NCBI RefSeq assembly: GCF_014904755.1
Contig: NZ_JACZFQ010000075.1
Coordinates: 1-62,859 of the forward strand
Length of the DNA: 62,859 nucleotides
Reading direction: 5' to 3'
From: Neoluteolibacter marinus
GTDB lineage: Bacteria > Verrucomicrobiota > Verrucomicrobiia > Verrucomicrobiales > Akkermansiaceae
Notes under the pieces: generated by a model
What the model saw: the letters and a program-made list of their open reading frames with translations, nothing else
What the model was told of the DNA's origin: nothing
Database searches by the model: none
Part shown: positions 52,938-62,859 of the stretch, piece by piece
Numbering within the stretch: position 1 is the stretch's first letter
How the letters are laid out: each line of letters starts with the position of its first letter
Translations under genes and position numbers: made by a program

Positions 52938-53942
52938 TTACCACCTCACGGCGGCGGCGGCCCAGGTGAGGCCGGCGCCGAAGACGACCATCACGATGTG
53001 GTCGCCGCGCTTGATGGCGCCGGCGCGGTGCGCCTCGTCGAGGGCAATCGCCACTGCTGCGGCGGAAGTGTTGCCGTATTTCTGGAGGTTCACGAACACG
53101 CGTTCGGTCGGCACGGCAAGGCGGTCGGCGATGGCGTCGATGATCCGCAGGTTCGCCTGATGGGGGACCACCAGCGCGATGTCCTCGGGCTGGAGGCCGG
53201 AACGCTCGATCACCAGCTCGGCGGACTCCTTCATGCGGTTGACCGCGTGCTTGAAGACTTCCTTGCCCATCATCGCCAGGCTGGCGAGGTGCTGGCCGGC
53301 ATTTTCCGGGGTGATCGGGCAGGCCGAGCCGCCGCCGGGGATGTTGAGCAAATGGGTGAGGCGCCCGTCGGTGCCCATCTCGGTGGCGAGGATCGAGCCT
53401 TCCTCCGGTGCGGCGCGGCGGAGGACGGCGGCGCCGGCACCGTCGCCGAAAAGGACGCAGGTGGTGCGGTCCTTCCAGTTGATGAACGATGAAAGCTTTT
53501 CCGCGCCGATGATCAGGGCGTTGGTGAAGGCGCCGTCGGAAATCAGCCGCTTGGCGATCTTCATCGCGTAGAGGAATCCCGAGCAGGCGGCCGAGATGTC
53601 GAAGGCCACGGCCCCCATCGCGCCGAGCTGCTGCTGGACGTAGCAGGCGGTGGCGGGGGTCAGGGTGTCCGGCGTGATGGTGGCGACGATGATCAGCTCG
53701 ACCTCGTCGGGAGAAAGTCCGGCCTGCTCGAGCGCCTTTTGCCCGGCCTTGGCCGCCATGTGGGAGGTGAATTCCCCCTCCGCCGCGACCCGCCGTTCGC
53801 GGATGCCGGTGCGGGTGAAGATCCACTCGTCGGAGGTCTCGACGAACTTCTCGAGATCGGCGTTGGTCAGGACTTTCTCGGGGAGGTAGCTGCCGGTGCC
53901 GGCGATGCAGACCTGGTGCTGCGAGGAAGTGGCGTCGCTCAT
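52938..53942 (-). CDS. fabH: 3-oxoacyl-ACP synthase III
   Basis: This 334-aa protein starts fatty-acid synthesis by condensing acetyl-CoA with malonyl-ACP. The triad is readable: Cys120 in SAACSGF, His in VPHQANLRIID, and Asn in KYGNTSA. The ATG at 53942 begins the fold. No other fatty-acid gene is adjacent in this window. Confidence 0.96.
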   Translation of the reverse strand: MSDATSSQHQVCIAGTGSYLPEKVLTNADLEKFVETSDEWIFTRTGIRERRVAAEGEFTSHMAAKAGQKALEQAGLSPDEVELIIVATITPDTLTPATACYVQQQLGAMGAVAFDISAACSGFLYAMKIAKRLISDGAFTNALIIGAEKLSSFINWKDRTTCVLFGDGAGAAVLRRAAPEEGSILATEMGTDGRLTHLLNIPGGGSACPITPENAGQHLASLAMMGKEVFKHAVNRMKESAELVIERSGLQPEDIALVVPHQANLRIIDAIADRLAVPTERVFVNLQKYGNTSAAAVAIALDEAHRAGAIKRGDHIVMVVFGAGLTWAAAAVRW

Positions 53943-54008
53943 GGGCAGGCGGACTTTGGGAAGCGGGCGCGGGGGTGGCAAGTGAGAAGCCTCCCCGCGC
54001 CGTGATGA

Positions 54009-55178
<1,170 letters not shown>

Positions 55179-55186
55179 TCAGCCGC

Positions 55187-56500
55187 TTACGGGCTGATCT
55201 CGAAGGCCTGGTTGACGGGGATCAGGTTGTACGGGGCCGGTTGCAGGCTCGTCTTGGCGTTCCCTTCGACCCAGCCTGAAGTGGGTGTGTGGAAGGAAAG
55301 GGGGATATCGGTGAACGAAAGCCAGCCGTCCACGCCGGCTGGCGCGTCGAAGGTGGCGGAAAGGTATCCAAGCGGGATGTCCACGCTACTCTTGAGGAAG
55401 TTGAAGCCGGTGCTTCCGGCCGCGTCCTTCCAGACCACGCCGCCAAGTGTGCCGGAGGAGGCGTCGGATGAGGTCCAGGTCCCCGTGCTGCCGCCGTCGA
55501 AAACCAATTCAACCCACTGACCCGAGCGGTTGGTGATCCTGAGCTGGGTTCCGGCGGCCGCGATTGAGGCCGGGGCATTGGTGAGAGGTGAATAATCGAC
55601 CTCCACGAGGCGGGTGAAGAACCTTGGGAAATTGACGCCGGTAATGGTGAGCTCGGTGGCTGGTTCCGAGTCGAGGCTGATACTGTTTTGGAGCGAATAC
55701 CAATTCCTCAGGTCGAAGGAGTATCTGGTGAGGTACGCGCATTGGGAGGCACGGTCGAAGGTGAGAGTGAAGGTTTTGGCGGAACTGTTGCGCGAAGGAG
55801 TCACCCGCGGAGCCGAAATGCGGGGGAGCTCCAGCGCCGGGTCATCCGGTTCGAATCCCTCGAGGTCCGGGCCGGAGAGTGTCACGCTTTCAATGACGAT
55901 CGGCGTGACCGGCCGGTCGAAGTAGCCGGGGGCGCCGGGCGCTGCTCCCGCTGCCGAGCGGTCGGTGGGATAGGCCATGGGGTCGGCGAAGCCGTCGATG
56001 ACATCCTTGCCCGAAATGACTTCACCGAAGACGGAGTGCTTGTCGTCGAGGTGGGGCGTCGCGGCCAGGGTGATGAAGAACTGCGAGCCCCCGGTGTTCG
56101 GCAGGCCCGACTTGGCCATCGAAAGGACGTAGCGACCCGTATGGCGGAGGTCGGGATGATACTCGTCCTGGATCACGTAGCCGGGCCCGTCGGTTCCCTG
56201 GCCGTTCGGCGATCCGGCCTGGGCGACGAAATCGTGGATCAGGCGGTGGAAGGTCAGCCCGTCGTAGAACGGGGTGTTCTCGACGATCCGGCCACGGGTC
56301 ACATCGATCCAAGGCCGGCGCCCGGTGGCGAGCCCGATGAAGTTGGCGCAAGTGCGCGGAGCCTTTTCATGCGCCAGCAACACCCGGAAGACCTTGGGCG
56401 GATCCTCGCCGTGCGACACGGTGAAGTCGGCGTGGATCTGGGCGCCGAGCGGGGCGGCGAGGGCAAGCAGGAGGGCCGGAAATCGGGGCACGCGATGCAT
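55187..56500 (-). CDS. Exported cyclophilin-type peptidyl-prolyl isomerase with C-terminal extension
   Basis: This 437-aa protein has a signal peptide ([13 protein letters not shown]). Residues about 25-225 are a cyclophilin fold with [23 protein letters not shown] and HSVFGEVI. The remaining 200 residues are beta-rich, with no recognised domain, and resemble the C-terminal tails of other exported verrucomicrobial proteins. It should help fold proteins in the periplasm or on the surface. Start chosen at the Met before the hydrophobic segment. Confidence 0.87.
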   Translation of the reverse strand: MHRVPRFPALLLALAAPLGAQIHADFTVSHGEDPPKVFRVLLAHEKAPRTCANFIGLATGRRPWIDVTRGRIVENTPFYDGLTFHRLIHDFVAQAGSPNGQGTDGPGYVIQDEYHPDLRHTGRYVLSMAKSGLPNTGGSQFFITLAATPHLDDKHSVFGEVISGKDVIDGFADPMAYPTDRSAAGAAPGAPGYFDRPVTPIVIESVTLSGPDLEGFEPDDPALELPRISAPRVTPSRNSSAKTFTLTFDRASQCAYLTRYSFDLRNWYSLQNSISLDSEPATELTITGVNFPRFFTRLVEVDYSPLTNAPASIAAAGTQLRITNRSGQWVELVFDGGSTGTWTSSDASSGTLGGVVWKDAAGSTGFNFLKSSVDIPLGYLSATFDAPAGVDGWLSFTDIPLSFHTPTSGWVEGNAKTSLQPAPYNLIPVNQAFEISP

Positions 56501-56535
56501 GCCGCCATGTCCGCGGGCCTTCGGCAAGCCCGGTG

Positions 56536-57963
56536 TCACGCCTCCAGCTCGGACGGCTGCCATTCCTCCGGGCCGTCGTCGTCATCCTCGGGGCCGGCAC
56601 CTTCCTTCATCCGGCGGTCCCAGATGTAGCGGCGGAAGAGCACCTTCACCGCGGCGGTGAGGGGGACGGCGAGCAGGGCGCCGACGAAGCCGCCGAGGAT
56701 CAGCGACCAGAACAACATCGAGAAAATGACGGTCATCGGGTGCAGTCCGACCGAGTCGCCGACGATTTTCGGCGCGGTGAGCAGCGAGTTGATCTGCTGG
56801 ACGATCACGAAGATTGCGACCACGCCGACGACGTACGACCACGGGTTGGTGCCGAGCAGGTGCTGGTTTTCCGGAACGCTGAAGTGGAAGTAGGCGAGGA
56901 CGCAGGCCGGGACCAGCGTGATGATGTTGCCGATGTAGGGGATGATTCCCAGGAAGGCCATGAGGATGCCGATCAGCAGGCCGAGCGGCAACCGGAACGC
57001 CGTGAGCGCGATGCCGACCAGGATGCCATCGATGAACGCCACCAGCACCTGGCCGCGGAAGAAGGAGATCAGGTAGCCGTTGACCTCGGTGAGCGTTTCC
57101 ACCAGCTCGGTTTTGAAGCGGGAGGCCTTGAGCGGGACGTACTCATGCCAGTGCTCCTTGATCGCGGCGCTCTCGTTGAGGAAGTAGTAGAGGTAGATCG
57201 GCACCATCAGGAAGCCGAGGGCGAGGCCGAGGAAGCCGAGGATCTTCCCCGCACCGCCCTTGATCCAGCCGCCGATCTCGTCGAGGTAGCTCTTGCCGGT
57301 GGCCCACAGCTCGGTGTTGGCGAGCACGATGGGCGGGTCGAGTTGGGGCCGGTTCGGGTCGGCCGCATAGGCTTCGTCGAGCGCGGCGGTGAGGCTAGCT
57401 TTCGGGATGTCGGAATCCGGATCGCCCGGCGGGCCGAGCAAGGGGTCGATGAAGGGCTTCGACCACTCGTTCTTGTTGCGGGTGTCGATCAGGATATCGA
57501 CGACCTTCTCGTCGAAGGGCTTGTTGGTGGCGGCCGGATTTTCGGCGGTGGCCTCCTGCTCGGTGGCCTCCTGCTCGGTGGCCTCCTGCTCGGTGGCCGT
57601 CGGAACCGGCAGGGCGGCGGCGATTTCCTCGCGTTGTTGCTGGAACTTGTGGATCTGGCCGCCGACCAGCGGGATCATGATTGCGACCAGTCCGGCGGCG
57701 ATCAGGGTGAAGCCGGCGAACACCGTGACCACCGACCAGCGGCGGGAAAAGCCGCGCTTCTGGAAAATCCGCACGACCGGGTCGAGCAGGTAGGCGACGA
57801 TCGCCGAGACCGCGAGCGGCACGAGCACCGGCTGCAGGAAGCTGAAGACCTGGCCCATCAGCCAGACCAGTCCGACGATCAGGGCTCCGAGCACCAGGAT
57901 CGAAAATCCGGTGGCCGCATTCCAAAGGGTGCGGAGCTGGAAACGGGTGGGGTATCGCGCCAT
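56536..57963 (-). CDS. AI-2E family transporter
   Basis: This 475-aa membrane protein has about eight helices and the family pattern ([45 protein letters not shown] divided over two helices). The family includes TqsA-type exporters, but most members have unknown substrates. A low-complexity loop (TEQEA three times, coded by 57547-57598) sits in the periplasmic or cytosolic domain near residue 130. The C-terminus is acidic. Confidence 0.9.
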   Translation of the reverse strand: MARYPTRFQLRTLWNAATGFSILVLGALIVGLVWLMGQVFSFLQPVLVPLAVSAIVAYLLDPVVRIFQKRGFSRRWSVVTVFAGFTLIAAGLVAIMIPLVGGQIHKFQQQREEIAAALPVPTATEQEATEQEATEQEATAENPAATNKPFDEKVVDILIDTRNKNEWSKPFIDPLLGPPGDPDSDIPKASLTAALDEAYAADPNRPQLDPPIVLANTELWATGKSYLDEIGGWIKGGAGKILGFLGLALGFLMVPIYLYYFLNESAAIKEHWHEYVPLKASRFKTELVETLTEVNGYLISFFRGQVLVAFIDGILVGIALTAFRLPLGLLIGILMAFLGIIPYIGNIITLVPACVLAYFHFSVPENQHLLGTNPWSYVVGVVAIFVIVQQINSLLTAPKIVGDSVGLHPMTVIFSMLFWSLILGGFVGALLAVPLTAAVKVLFRRYIWDRRMKEGAGPEDDDDGPEEWQPSELEA

Positions 57964-58048
57964 CGGAGGCAGGGTCTAGCAGATCCAAGGCCGCGGCGGG
58001 ATGGGAAAATCGCGCCGGGATCGGAACCGGCACCCGCCGGGCGGAAGT

Positions 58049-58963
58049 TCAGGGCTCGACCTGTTCCTGCGGGGCGGCCTCGCCCTTGGCCAGCTTGTCG
58101 AGCACGCCGTTGACGAAGCGGCCCGAGTCGGTGGTGCCGAAGCGTTTCGCCAGCTCGATCGCCTCGTTGATCGCCACCGGGGCGGGGACCTTGGCGTCGT
58201 GGAGGATTTCCCAGGTCGCCAGGCGGAGGATCGCGCGATCGACGGGATCGATCCGTTCCGGGGCGAAGTTCTCGACCACGGCGGCAAGGCGCTCGTCGAG
58301 CTGATCCTTTTCCGCGAGCACCGCGTCGGTCAGCGCGTTGGTCTCGCGCAGCAGCTTGGCGAGGGAGTTCTTGCTGTCGCGGAGCTTGGCGAGGTCGACC
58401 TGGTCGGGGAATTTCTCCGGTTCCTCGACCATCCGGACGCGCTCGGAAATGCGGGCCAGGCGGCGGATGCTGCCGGCGACGGGATCGAACTGGGCGCGCA
58501 GGCCCGGGATGTCCTCGAGTGCCTCGAGGAAGCGCCGGCGGCTGAGGGTGAGATCGCGATCGGTGCGGAAGAAGGCGGCGAGCGCCGGTTCGAACCGCGA
58601 GCTGAAGCTGTCGTCGTTGTCGTCACGCGGGATCCGGGACAGGGCGATCATGTCCGCGGTCCAGCGGTTCTCAAGGTCGGAGACCTGCTGGAGCGCGATG
58701 GCGGTGCGCTCGAGATCGGGCCGGGCCTTGAGGGTGGCGAAAGCGGCGGGCAGGCGCTGCTGGAACTCCGTCAGGCGCGCCTCGCGGCCGAGGCTGAGAT
58801 GATGGAGCGTTTTCCAGGTTGCCTGCAGCAGGGCGCGGCGGTCGGACTCCGTGACGAACTGCCAGAAGGCTTCGCGGAGTGATGCGGGGTCGGCCCCGCC
58901 TTCGAGATCGGCGCAGTAAAGGAACTGGACCACCGCCTCGCGGATTTGGCGGCGACTAGGCAT
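58049..58963 (-). CDS. nusB: NusB-domain protein with large internal insertion
   Basis: This 304-aa protein is about twice the normal NusB length (140-150). Residues 1-30 (RRQIREAVVQFLYCADLEGG) and 200-295 (ERIDPVDRAILRLATWEIL, then INEAIELAKRFGTTDSGRFVNGVLDKL split) are NusB-like. About 150 residues between them are an extra helical region. NusB acts in rRNA antitermination with NusE. The start overlaps the stop of ribH by 8 bp, a common ribH-nusB arrangement. Confidence 0.88.
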   Translation of the reverse strand: MPSRRQIREAVVQFLYCADLEGGADPASLREAFWQFVTESDRRALLQATWKTLHHLSLGREARLTEFQQRLPAAFATLKARPDLERTAIALQQVSDLENRWTADMIALSRIPRDDNDDSFSSRFEPALAAFFRTDRDLTLSRRRFLEALEDIPGLRAQFDPVAGSIRRLARISERVRMVEEPEKFPDQVDLAKLRDSKNSLAKLLRETNALTDAVLAEKDQLDERLAAVVENFAPERIDPVDRAILRLATWEILHDAKVPAPVAINEAIELAKRFGTTDSGRFVNGVLDKLAKGEAAPQEQVEP

Positions 58964-59465
58964 TGCGGGAAATAACGCGGGGCATGGAGCGGTCGATTTC
59001 GCTGAAGATGTCGACCATCGACGCGGCGATCCGGGCGGCCTCGCGGCCGCGGTTGAGATTGGAGCCGATGCAGCGGGCATAGGCTTGTTTTTCGTCCTCG
59101 ACCAGCAGCACCTCGTGGATGACGGGCACCTTGTATTTCACGGCGAGCGACATCAGCGAGTCGGTGATGGAAGCCGCGATGAGGTCGGCGTGGCCGGTGG
59201 AGCCTTTCAGGATGACGCCGAGGGCGATGACGCAGGCCGGCGGGTTTTCCCCGCGGTCGAGCACGTTGGCGACGGTCACGGGGATTTCGAAGGCGCCGGG
59301 CACGCGGACGATGTCGACGCGGGTCTGGGGCATCAGCTCGCTGAGTTCCTCGACGGTGTTGTCGACCAGCGCGTCGGAAAATTGTTCGTTGTACTTCGAC
59401 GCGACGATGCAGACCCGCACGCGGGGTCCGATGATTCGTGGTTTGGGCGGGAGCGCCGAGGACAT
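58956..59465 (-). CDS. ribH: 6,7-dimethyl-8-ribityllumazine synthase
   Basis: This 169-aa protein joins the pyrimidine and the butanone phosphate to form lumazine, the last but one step of riboflavin synthesis. It has the substrate motif ASKYNEQFSD, VPGAFEIPVT, and GVILKGSTGHADLIAAS. It is of icosahedral-forming length. It overlaps nusB, with which it forms a translationally coupled pair. Confidence 0.97.
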   Translation of the reverse strand: MSSALPPKPRIIGPRVRVCIVASKYNEQFSDALVDNTVEELSELMPQTRVDIVRVPGAFEIPVTVANVLDRGENPPACVIALGVILKGSTGHADLIAASITDSLMSLAVKYKVPVIHEVLLVEDEKQAYARCIGSNLNRGREAARIAASMVDIFSEIDRSMPRVISRNA

Positions 59466-59586
59466 GGCCGGGGTATGGAGGGACGGGGAGGAAAAGTCAA
59501 CCGGTGGGGATGGCGAAGGTGCCGGTGCCGGATTTCAGGCACGGAGCCGCAGTATCAAGGACTTGGCCGGCCCTGCACCGGGTGAG

Positions 59587-60462
59587 TCATTCGACATTCT
59601 GGACCTGCTCGCGGATCTTTTCCAGCTCGGTCTTCGCTTCGACGACGTGCTGGGCGATCGCGGCGTCGGAGGCCTTCGAGCCGATGGTGTTGAATTCGCG
59701 GTGGATTTCCTGGCAGAGGAAATCGAGCGGCCGGCCGGCGGGTTCCCTGCCGGCCATGTAGTCGCGGAACTTGCGGAAGTGGGAGTCCAGGCGGGTGACT
59801 TCCTCCGAGATGTCGCAGCGATCCGCGAAGACCGCCAGCTCGCGCAGCACCCGTTCGTCCTGCAGGTCGAGATCGAGCCCGGCATCGCGCAGCCGCTTGG
59901 TCAGCAGCTCGCGGTAGCGTTCCGGCCGTGCCGGGGCGAGGCGGGCGATCGCGGCGGCGGTGCCTTCGAGTTGGTCGAGCCGGCCGGCCAGGTCGCGGGC
60001 CAGGTCGTCGCCCTCCGCGGAGCGCATGGCGAGCACCTGCTCGATCGCGACCTCCAGGGCGCGTTCGATGACTCCCCACGCGGCGTCCGGGGTGACCCCG
60101 CTGTCCTCGATCCGGATGATGCCGGGCGCGCGCAGGAAATCGGCGGCTTCGAGAAGGACATTGCGCCCGCAGCGGTCGGAAATCTGCTCGAAGGCGCCCT
60201 CAAGCCCGTCCACCAGCCGCAGGTCGACCTTCACCGGCGCCGCGGCATTGGCGGGGCTGTCGAACTGGATGCTGACCTGGATGCGGCCGCGTGAGATCGT
60301 GTTGAGCACCGCCTTGCGGATCTTCGGCTCGAGCTCGGTCAGTTCGCGCGGTGCCTGGATCACGACTTCGGCCTGCTTGCGGTTCACGCAGGCGATTTCC
60401 ACCGTGGCGGATCCTTCGTCAGCCGTGGCCGAGCCGCGGCCGAATCCCGTCATTGAATGCAT
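59587..60462 (-). CDS. yicC: YicC-family endoribonuclease/stress protein
   Basis: This 291-aa protein starts with the invariant MHSMTGFGRG and continues with the conserved EIACVNRKQAEVVIQAP and the C-terminal FLCQEIHREFNTIGSKASD and ELEKIREQVQNVE ends. YicC has been reported as an RNase that targets small RNAs. It is followed by ribH/nusB and preceded by tatC on the same strand, all probably in one transcriptional direction. Confidence 0.96.
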   Translation of the reverse strand: MHSMTGFGRGSATADEGSATVEIACVNRKQAEVVIQAPRELTELEPKIRKAVLNTISRGRIQVSIQFDSPANAAAPVKVDLRLVDGLEGAFEQISDRCGRNVLLEAADFLRAPGIIRIEDSGVTPDAAWGVIERALEVAIEQVLAMRSAEGDDLARDLAGRLDQLEGTAAAIARLAPARPERYRELLTKRLRDAGLDLDLQDERVLRELAVFADRCDISEEVTRLDSHFRKFRDYMAGREPAGRPLDFLCQEIHREFNTIGSKASDAAIAQHVVEAKTELEKIREQVQNVE

Positions 60463-60510
60463 GCGTCGTGAGGTCGTGGGTGGGTGGAAAAAGGCCGCAG
60501 GGCCGGTGGT

Positions 60511-61758
60511 TCAATGGCCGGGGGACTTGTCGGGCTCGTCGTCCGCGGACTCGTTCAGGTTCTTGCCTTCCTGCCAGCCTTCTTCCGAAGCCGACGGATC
60601 CCAAGAATTGCCGCGGTCCTCGGTCTCGCCGGGTTCCTGGTCGTCCATCAGCAGGCGCTCCATGCGCTCGCGTTCTTCCGCTTCCTCCTGGCGGCGTGCC
60701 TTGCGGTTGTCGAAATAGGCCAGCCAGATGCAGAGCTCATAGAGCAGGATCATCGGCGCGGCCATGAGGCAGAGGGTGAAGGCGTCCGGCGTCGGTGTGA
60801 TGATCGCGGCCACCACGACGATCGCGAGGATGGCGTAGGAACGGGTGCGGCTCATCGCCTCGTAGGTCAACAGGCCCAGCTTGACGAAAACCATGACGAC
60901 GACCGGCAGTTCGAAGGACAGGCCGAACAGGAGCGTGAACTGGGTTGCGAAGGTGATGTATTCGCCGATCCGCCAGTCGTTGGAGACGCCCAGCTTGAGG
61001 CTCCACTCGTAGAAGAAGGCCAGCGCCCGCGGCAGCACCAGGAAGTAGGCGAAGAACACACCTCCGAGGAACAGGCCGAAGCCGACCGCCATCGCCGGCC
61101 ACAGCACCTTGGTCTCGTGCTTGTGCAGGCCCGGAAGCACGAACTGGAGGATGTACATCAGCAGCAGCGGGAACGACACCACGATGCCGGCGAAGAACGA
61201 GAGCTTCATCGAGAGCATGAAGGTCTCGGTCGGCTTCAGCGCCGACATCAGCTGGAGGTTGCCGCGCGAGTCGATGTCGGGGTTGGCACCCTTCTCCAGT
61301 AGCTCGGTGACGACCCCGGCCTGCGGTTCATCGGCCTTGGCCCGGGCGAGGAAATCCGTGCGCTTGTCTTCCGGCAGCACCGCGACCGCGCGCAACAGGC
61401 GCACCAGGTCCACCAGCTGGCGGGTGTCGCCGTCGTACTGATCGAGGAGGTAACCGGCCAGCTCCGGGTCGAGTCCGGCGGCGGCGCGCTCGATCTTCTT
61501 GGCGGTTTCCCACGATTCGGGCGAGATCTTGGACGGCAGCTGGCTGCTCGAGTGGACCAGTCGAACCTCGTCCACCGGGCGTCGCAGCAGCGACATCAGG
61601 TTGTCCTGGAAGGCGAAGCAGACCACCATCGAGATCAACAGGGTGAACACGATCCGGGTCACCATGACCCTCAGGTCCTCGAGGTGATCCAGGAACGGCT
61701 TTTCGTGTTCCGGGTTCGCCTTGTCCCGGAGTTGGAAGACCTTCTTGAGCAGAAACAT
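60511..61758 (-). CDS. tatC: Sec-independent protein translocase TatC with extended periplasmic loop
   Basis: This 415-aa protein is about 150 residues longer than usual. The start region HLEDLRVMVTRIV is the twin-Arg signal contact region. The later conserved PTETFMLSMKLSFFAG, ELPVVVMVF and ITPTPDAF are present. Between TM1 and TM2 about 110 extra residues form a hydrophilic helical loop (residues 66-172, 61243-61563). A charged C-terminus (EEAEERERMERLL) follows. The Tat pathway exports folded proteins; tatA is not nearby. Confidence 0.94.
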   Translation of the reverse strand: MFLLKKVFQLRDKANPEHEKPFLDHLEDLRVMVTRIVFTLLISMVVCFAFQDNLMSLLRRPVDEVRLVHSSSQLPSKISPESWETAKKIERAAAGLDPELAGYLLDQYDGDTRQLVDLVRLLRAVAVLPEDKRTDFLARAKADEPQAGVVTELLEKGANPDIDSRGNLQLMSALKPTETFMLSMKLSFFAGIVVSFPLLLMYILQFVLPGLHKHETKVLWPAMAVGFGLFLGGVFFAYFLVLPRALAFFYEWSLKLGVSNDWRIGEYITFATQFTLLFGLSFELPVVVMVFVKLGLLTYEAMSRTRSYAILAIVVVAAIITPTPDAFTLCLMAAPMILLYELCIWLAYFDNRKARRQEEAEERERMERLLMDDQEPGETEDRGNSWDPSASEEGWQEGKNLNESADDEPDKSPGH

Positions 61759-61952
61759 TGCCGTTCGCGGCGGATTCAAGGGCTGGGTCGCCCGGGTGGC
61801 AAGGGATCATTCCCGACCACGGTGACATCGCCAACACGCCGGGGCCGGCGGCGGGATTTCAGGGAATCGCGGGATCGATGAAAATAATTCCAAGGATTTC
61901 CCCGGAGCCGTGTCATTCATAGCGAGAACGATGAGCCCTTGTCCCGCCCCGC

Positions 61953-62516
61953 ATGGAATCCGCCCCACAGTCCAGGGTTGAAGCCCCGGAGCTGCTTCCT
62001 TTCGCCACGATGACCCAGGAGAAACCGACACTCCGGCAAGTCTTCGAGGCCGAGGAAAGCCCGCTCCTCCGCTTCGCCCACGGCATGGTCGGCCGCCGCG
62101 AATGCGCGGAGGACCTGGTGCAGGAGGCTTTCCTCCGGCTCCATGCCCACTGGGACGAGGTCGCCAACCCCAAGGCCTGGCTCTACCGCTCCGTCCGCAA
62201 CCTGGCCCTGAATTTCCTGCGCGACCACAAGCGCGAAACCCTCGTCGATCAGCCCTCCGAGTGGGATGCCGCCGCCGACCACCGCGACCCGATCGGTCGC
62301 CTCGAGGCCGCCGGCGCCGTCCGACTCCTGCTCGCCGAACTCCGCGACGACGACCGCGCCCTGCTCCAGCTGAAATACCACGACGATCTCAAATACGACC
62401 AGATCAGCGCGAAGACCGGCCTCAGCGTCGGCAACGTCGGCTACAAGCTGCACCACCTCCTGAAGTCGCTCGGCGAAAGCCTGCGGCGGATGGGCATCGA
62501 AAGCGCCGAGGGATGA
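61953..62516 (+). CDS. ECF-type RNA polymerase sigma factor
   Basis: This 187-aa protein has sigma-70 region 2 (SPLLRFAHGMVGRRECAEDLVQEAFLRL, shown as blocks from residue 35 to 65, with WLYRSVRNLALNFLRD) and region 4 (LRDDDRALLQLKYHDDLKYDQISAKTG from residue 125). Start is 61953, or the Met at 62010. It directs transcription of a small regulon and is controlled by the partner gene, which follows 24 bp downstream. Confidence 0.93.
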   Translation: MESAPQSRVEAPELLPFATMTQEKPTLRQVFEAEESPLLRFAHGMVGRRECAEDLVQEAFLRLHAHWDEVANPKAWLYRSVRNLALNFLRDHKRETLVDQPSEWDAAADHRDPIGRLEAAGAVRLLLAELRDDDRALLQLKYHDDLKYDQISAKTGLSVGNVGYKLHHLLKSLGESLRRMGIESAEG

Positions 62517-62540
62517 CCCTCCACCCAATTTCCGACCACC

Positions 62541-62859
62541 ATGAATGACGAACCGGACATGCCCCTGAACCCCGTCGGGGACGACGCGCTCGAAGCGCGG
62601 ATCGTCGCCTGGGTGCTCGGCGAGGCCTCGGCGTTCGAGGCGTCCGAGCTCGAGAAACTCTGCGCCGAGGATCCCGCCCTGCGCCTGTTCGAGCGGCGGT
62701 TGCGGGTGCTGCACGGCTTCATTGCCGACGATCAAAAGTCCGGCCCCGACCAGGAGTGGCAGCTTTCCGCGGAGCGGCGGGCGAAGATCGAGGTCCTGCT
62801 GGAACCTCCGGCGGAGGCCGAACCCGTCGGCGAAAAGAAGCGGATTGTCGCCCTCCGCA
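62541..62859 (+). CDS. Probable sigma-factor partner, N-terminal part only (3' partial)
   Basis: The frame runs off the window, so only about 106 residues are visible. It begins MNDEPDMPL and has the acidic helical ARIVAWVLGEASAFEASELEKL pattern, which in related genomes marks proteins encoded just after ECF factors. Whether it is an anti-sigma factor or has a later VWA or membrane domain cannot be seen here. Confidence 0.6.
   Translation, partial: MNDEPDMPLNPVGDDALEARIVAWVLGEASAFEASELEKLCAEDPALRLFERRLRVLHGFIADDQKSGPDQEWQLSAERRAKIEVLLEPPAEAEPVGEKKRIVALR

Overview
The window is 62.9 kb of dense, high-GC bacterial chromosome. It looks like a member of the Verrucomicrobiae, perhaps near Luteolibacter or Haloferula; this is an inference from gene content. 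The supporting signs are giant secreted modular proteins that end in a D-x-D-x-D-rich or 'GW-x-L' tail, a GH16 enzyme with autotransporter-type beta-strand repeats, a sulfatase, DUF3472 and DUF6600 proteins, a eukaryotic-type UTP-glucose-1-phosphate uridylyltransferase, weak Shine-Dalgarno use and frequent GTG or TTG starts. No prophage, CRISPR array, rRNA operon or intact insertion sequence was seen. The window opens inside one gene and closes inside another.

Layout. 1-6131: the 3' part of a giant secreted protein built from a duplicated module (Fn3-like, PEGA-like repeats, trypsin-like protease). One protease copy keeps its catalytic triad and the other has lost all three residues. 6217-9473: a glutaminase fused to STAS and cyclic-nucleotide-binding (CNB) domains, followed by two small stand-alone CNB proteins and a DUF3307 membrane protein. 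9470-12000: a phosphoesterase and a KefB-type antiporter. 12313-15705: a secreted GH16 glucanase. 15850-17050: a decayed HTH gene and two lower-GC membrane-protein genes, the only accessory-looking stretch. 17456-17540: a tRNA-Leu whose anticodon reads AAG. 17666-21933: a ferric-iron-type ABC importer operon. 21953-25509: small membrane and unknown genes, a class D beta-lactamase, DUF3820 and a GNAT acetyltransferase. 25506-32240: RpoN, UGPase, a HAD phosphatase, and guaB-guaA for GMP synthesis. 32365-34981: a sulfatase and a DUF3472 protein. 34986-41882: a LysR regulator divergent from a complete RND efflux system, with a 9+9 bp palindrome between them.

42021-43820: a sugar-nucleotide epimerase and an HTH regulator. 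43892-50057: a coiled-coil DUF6600 lipoprotein, a SirB1-like protein, tRNA-Val(GAC), a BlaI-type repressor carrying a 149-residue histone-H1-like Lys/Ala tail, a thioredoxin-fold protein with one active-site Cys missing, and a double-LysM lipoprotein. 50165-61758: housekeeping genes on the minus strand (TatD, POT transporter, FabH, LeuB, cyclophilin, AI-2E transporter, NusB, RibH, YicC, TatC). Several of these have large lineage-specific insertions: a pseudopilin-G-like segment in a POT transporter loop, about 110 residues in the TatC first periplasmic loop, and about 150 in NusB. 61953-end: an ECF sigma factor and the start of a probable partner gene.

The most unusual items are the BlaI/histone-tail fusion, the protease/pseudoprotease duplication, the POT transporter with the pseudopilin-like loop, and the glutaminase-STAS-CNB cluster. 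All function calls rest on reading motifs by eye; no database search was run.
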